From: Bacteroidota bacterium
GTDB lineage: Bacteria; Bacteroidota; Bacteroidia; Bacteroidales; JAAUTT01
Length of the DNA stretch: 64,000 nt
Assembly (NCBI GenBank): GCA_030706405.1
Contig: JAUZOO010000007.1
Span: forward strand, 62,001 to 126,000
Reading direction: 5' to 3'
The translations under genes were made by a program, and so were the position numbers. The notes below the pieces were generated by a model. It ran no database searches and was not told the DNA's origin. It was given only the letters and a program-made list of their open reading frames with translations. Shown here in pieces: positions 61,017-64,000 of the stretch (position 1 is the stretch's first letter; each line of letters begins with the position of its first letter).

Positions 61017-62000
61017 TTATTTCATTCTATCCCGAAAATACGCAATGAGATCGTCCATTTCAATCTGATATTGCTCTTCCAAAAACCGGGACCTGTCATA
61101 AAATTGCTTTGCAAATTTCCGGAACGCATCCGAATCGGGGTTGAACGGACGGTGTTGCGAGGCCTGAAGCACTTGCTCTACCTCACGCATCAAAACAATA
61201 ATTTTAGGCTTCATATAACACTCTTTAAACCGTTTCCAGATGTAATTTATGGCAGCCTTAGACGGATGCAGCATATCATCTTCATAAAAACGGTAATCAC
61301 GCAGTTCGTCCATCACAATTTCATACGAAGGGAAGTACGCGGCTTGCGGGTATTTTTGACAAATCTGGTCGATAGCCAGTAGCAACGCCGCCTTGCTGAG
61401 CTGGTTCTCATGTGCGCCATCCTTCCAATGCCGTATCGGGCTAACGGTAAACACCACAAAGAGATTAGGATTAACGCCCCAAAGCGCATCCAAAAGGACA
61501 GTATATCCATCCACGACCTCATTAACTGACAATCGTCGCCGTTCGAACTCCTGTGCAGGCACTTTATGACAATTGGCAACCACTTGTCCGGTTGATTTCA
61601 GATAATAGACAAATGAAGTTCCGAAAGTGATAAATAAAAAGTCGGCTTGTTTCAAAAAAACGGAAGATTCTCCTAGCCTTGCATTAATAGCGTCAAGACA
61701 AACGGCATTATCAACATCCGAAAAACGGCTGTGATGGTCAAAACTGTTCCAGACATCACCATTACGAAAAAGGTCGTCGGCAGTATATGGCTGCGGATTT
61801 AGCAATCGTTCTAATCCCCGTTTTACCGACAACGGGTTATACACTACGCCAAATGGATTATTATCGACCTTAAAACGGCAACCCGACAACTTATTGCCAA
61901 TATGCTCCGAAAAACAAGATCCCATCAGCATAAGCTTTGACCGATAATCAATCTTTTTACCCGAGGCCGAAACCGGTACCGTTGTCCTGAACAGTTCCAT
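61017..62000 (-). CDS. GSCFA-domain protein
   Basis: This 327-residue protein has the family-naming motif MLMGSCFSEHIGNKL followed by NNPFGVVYNPLSV, the FITFGTSFVYY segment, and HPSKAAINYIW near the C-terminus. The pattern is that of SGNH/GDSL-like hydrolases with Ser in GSCFS and the C-terminal His. The substrate is unknown. The ATG at 62000 is preferred to a TTG two codons upstream. Confidence 0.92.
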   Translation of the reverse strand: MELFRTTVPVSASGKKIDYRSKLMLMGSCFSEHIGNKLSGCRFKVDNNPFGVVYNPLSVKRGLERLLNPQPYTADDLFRNGDVWNSFDHHSRFSDVDNAVCLDAINARLGESSVFLKQADFLFITFGTSFVYYLKSTGQVVANCHKVPAQEFERRRLSVNEVVDGYTVLLDALWGVNPNLFVVFTVSPIRHWKDGAHENQLSKAALLLAIDQICQKYPQAAYFPSYEIVMDELRDYRFYEDDMLHPSKAAINYIWKRFKECYMKPKIIVLMREVEQVLQASQHRPFNPDSDAFRKFAKQFYDRSRFLEEQYQIEMDDLIAYFRDRMK

Positions 62001-62020
62001 AATCAAAATGTTAGTTTTAA

Positions 62021-62028
62021 CAAAAATA
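62021..62028 (-). promoter_or_regulatory. -7 promoter element for the GSCFA gene
   Basis: The minus strand reads TATTTTTG, a TAnnTTTG match, 20 bp before the ATG. No clear -33 element. Confidence 0.45.
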
Positions 62029-62177
62029 CGAGATTATTTGCTTTTAAGGTGTTAAATTCGATTCCCAACCTCATCACCAAGCATTCTACACCCTGTAAAT
62101 ACACACGTTACAACCTATTTATGAAATTTAACATGCTTTAACATTCGTTAACGGAAGTTTAAAGTATGTTTGTATCA

Positions 62178-62304
62178 TCAAAAGCAGAGATTAAGATTAG
62201 TTAAAATACAAGCATAGTTAGTAGTTTTAGTAGTGTAAAATTTTTTCATATTTAGGTTTGATTGGTTAGTAAAAAAGCGGGGCTGTCGTGATGACAGCCC
62301 CGCT
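62178..62304 (+). ncRNA. Candidate small RNA
   Basis: A rightward -7 element TATGTTTG (62165-62172) preceded by three phased TTAAC repeats would start transcription near 62178. The next 100 bp have no open frame, and transcription would run into a perfect 12-bp GC-rich hairpin (62276-62304). The T tract on this strand is weak (CTTTGCAT), and no family is recognised. Confidence 0.3.
62271..62304 (-). terminator. Terminator of the purD operon
   Basis: A 12-bp perfect stem AGCGGGGCTGTC/GACAGCCCCGCT (62276-62287 with 62293-62304) is followed on the minus strand by six T residues. It lies 30 bp after the membrane-protein stop. Confidence 0.9.
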
Positions 62305-62334
62305 TTGCATATATAAAGACATTGTTATTAGTTG

Positions 62335-63321
62335 TCAATAAAATATCTGAATCAAAACAATCAGCAATAGCATTACCGATATGAAAATATTTCCCCACAG
62401 TTCCGATTCCATAAAGACGAGATAATGAGCCAAAAGGAAAGAAGCCGGAATTGATGCCAGAATCAACAATTCGCCGGAAGCCTGCGGAACAGCTATATAC
62501 ACCGCTATAACATTAATAAACAGCCATAGCAAAACGGTAAACATTTTTCGCGGAAAAATCTTCTTTCCCTGCAATTCCTTCAGCATAAACTCGCTACCCA
62601 AAACCATCATCACAATTACAAAACCAATAAAGATGATAAACAACACGTGATAATCGGCAAACGAATATTTCGCCTCAAAAACAGCCTTAAAATCATAAAA
62701 TAGCCGAAGAGGCTCGCCTATGGTAAGATAATAATAGCTTCCCATAAAAAACATGGGTAAAGCCAAACCTAAAATAGAAAAGACCCATTCCCGCCAACGA
62801 AAAGGACGTAAAACCGTCAATCCTACCCATACAATAAATACAAAAAAGATAAGGAAGGGATAAAACAGCGACCCTGCGGATATATAAAAAGCAGCCTCGA
62901 AAATCTCATAGGCAATCCTGTCGCGATGATACGACTTAAATATCCTATTGAGCGCGAAAAGCAGAAAAAATGCAGCAAAGATTACCGGATTCAATCGTTG
63001 CAAACCGGGATACGATGCCGTTATCATTACAAACATGATAGCGGGCAGGTACGATCGGTTATTAAGTATCATAAACCTCGTATTAAGCCGCGACAGAACA
63101 AAACTCAGGATAATCACCAACAACAGGGTAAATCCGGAAGCGTGTATGGTGCCCGGAGGCAGCACACCAACAACAGCCTTATATAAAGGCATGGAAACCC
63201 TATCGAACAGAAACTGGCTGTGAGGAATATTCAACAACGAATGCACCCACAACAACACCCCCAAAAATGGAATGAATACAATTACCTGAGCTCCGGTTGA
63301 CCGGAATAAACGAAGAAACAT
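62335..63321 (-). CDS. Polytopic membrane protein, DUF6427-like
   Basis: This 328-residue protein has about 8-10 hydrophobic helices throughout, with LTVLRPFRWREWVFSILGLALP as its most distinctive loop. It resembles the DUF6427 family of Bacteroidota, usually found near purD or upp-type genes; the assignment is by pattern only. Function unknown. It starts 11 bp after purD and shares its operon and terminator. Confidence 0.7.
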   Translation of the reverse strand: MFLRLFRSTGAQVIVFIPFLGVLLWVHSLLNIPHSQFLFDRVSMPLYKAVVGVLPPGTIHASGFTLLLVIILSFVLSRLNTRFMILNNRSYLPAIMFVMITASYPGLQRLNPVIFAAFFLLFALNRIFKSYHRDRIAYEIFEAAFYISAGSLFYPFLIFFVFIVWVGLTVLRPFRWREWVFSILGLALPMFFMGSYYYLTIGEPLRLFYDFKAVFEAKYSFADYHVLFIIFIGFVIVMMVLGSEFMLKELQGKKIFPRKMFTVLLWLFINVIAVYIAVPQASGELLILASIPASFLLAHYLVFMESELWGNIFISVMLLLIVLIQIFY

Positions 63322-63332
63322 ACGGTATATTT

Positions 63333-64000
63333 TTACAAGTCGAAGCCGATATCTTTCCGGTAGTATTTACCTTCGAAATCGACAACCCCGGCATTTTTGT
63401 TCGACAACACCAAAGCATCTTTAATTGAATTACCATATGAGCTAACGGCTAAAACACGCCCGCCATTGGTAACAACTTTTCCATCATCAGCCTTAGTGCC
63501 GGCATGGAACAATATACTGTCAGAGACCTTATCGAGATTGAGCATTTCTTTACCATTCACATAATCGCCCGGATAGCCACCGGAAACCAGCATGACGGTA
63601 GTAACCGTTCGTGAATCGGTTTCGATTTTAACGTTGGCGAGCTCCCCTTTGGCTGCAGCTTCAAAAACCTCTACCAAATCGTTTTTAATACGAGGCATAA
63701 CCACCTCTGTTTCCGGGTCGCCCATGCGGACATTGTACTCAATAGTGAGGGGCTCTCCTTCAACATTGATAAGTCCCAGGAAGATAAACCCACGATAGAC
63801 GATATTGTCCTTACGAAGACCTTCCACGGTAGGTTTTATGATGCGGTCTTCCACCTTCTTCATAAACGTTTCGTCGGCAAACGGAACCGGAGAAACGGCG
63901 CCCATACCACCGGTATTGAGTCCGCTATCGCCTTCGCCAATGCGTTTATAATCTTTGGCTTCCGGAAGAATAACATAGGACTTCCCGTCGGTAAGCACAA
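63333..64000 (-). CDS. purD: Phosphoribosylamine-glycine ligase, C-terminal part
   Basis: 222 codons from the C-terminal half of GAR synthetase are visible; the N-terminus lies beyond the window edge. The ATP-grasp and C-domain motifs are clear: LPEAKDYKRIGEGDSG, NTGGMGAVSPVPF, EYNVRMGDPETEVVMPR, and the C-terminal VSGGYPGDY and GTKADDGKVVTNGGRVLAV. It catalyses the second step of purine synthesis. Confidence 0.96.
   Translation of the reverse strand, partial: VLTDGKSYVILPEAKDYKRIGEGDSGLNTGGMGAVSPVPFADETFMKKVEDRIIKPTVEGLRKDNIVYRGFIFLGLINVEGEPLTIEYNVRMGDPETEVVMPRIKNDLVEVFEAAAKGELANVKIETDSRTVTTVMLVSGGYPGDYVNGKEMLNLDKVSDSILFHAGTKADDGKVVTNGGRVLAVSSYGNSIKDALVLSNKNAGVVDFEGKYYRKDIGFDL

Larger units (their letters stand above)
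62007..62334 (+). other. Intergenic region with promoter, TTAAC repeats and terminator
   Basis: It holds the GSCFA promoter (62021-62028, minus), three TTAAC units at 10-bp steps (62128, 62138, 62148), a plus-strand -7 element (62165-62172), about 100 bp of non-coding sequence, and a long hairpin (62276-62304). No coding sequence is visible. Confidence 0.65.

Overview
The window is from a member of the Bacteroidota, probably a free-living relative of the Marinilabiliales/Prolixibacteraceae type; the genus cannot be fixed from the sequence alone. Evidence: SusC/SusD outer-membrane pairs, a one-protein hybrid two-component system, a complex I operon with a short NuoG that lacks the molybdopterin domain, GSCFA and DUF6261-type proteins, and repeated use of the Bacteroidota -7 promoter element TAnnTTTGC (clear in front of rpsT, tRNA-Ala, lpxK, the GH27 gene and an AraC gene). 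GC content is moderate, roughly 40-45%.

Layout. 1-840: the N-terminal part of rpsP (minus strand) and a small VOC protein. 996-16939: a glycan-uptake locus reading rightward, with a 1446-residue hybrid sensor/regulator, SusC1-SusD1-lipoprotein, then SusC2-SusD2; no polysaccharide-degrading enzyme lies in it. 16999-30176: a complete 14-gene nuo (NADH:quinone oxidoreductase) operon reading leftward, nuoA to nuoN, with nuoC and nuoD separate. 30467-37150: a multi-PAS hybrid histidine kinase, a nucleotide-sugar epimerase and a secreted lamin-tail protein, all rightward. 37137-45627: housekeeping genes (punA, lpxK, sppA, folK, upp, an acyltransferase-fold protein, radC, rpsT, hflX). 45819-45892: tRNA-Ala(GGC).

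45893-47292 is the most unusual part. A 640-base gene-free stretch carries seven copies of the 16-bp site ATCCGnnnTTTGGGAT. Their starts are exactly 42 bp apart, five copies face one way and two the other, and the array ends 45 bp before a DUF6261-type gene. 47474-50434 holds a small membrane protein, an SDR oxidoreductase and mannonate dehydratase (hexuronate catabolism). A divergent AraC regulator follows at 50633. 51536-58849 has a GH27 alpha-galactosidase diverging from a three-gene rightward run: a TIM-barrel glycoside-hydrolase-like protein, an uncharacterised lipoprotein and a 757-residue solenoid-like protein that overlaps it by 44 nt. The window ends with a small lipoprotein, a methyl-accepting chemotaxis protein, a GSCFA protein, a polytopic membrane protein and the C-terminal part of purD.

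How the genes work together: the 996-16939 locus senses and imports an unknown glycan. The nuo operon links NADH oxidation to ion pumping and has a perfect 26-bp palindrome upstream. The 48-58 kb region looks like hexuronate and galactoside use under AraC control. Intergenic DNA carries several hairpins and palindromes beyond ordinary terminators; these are described individually.
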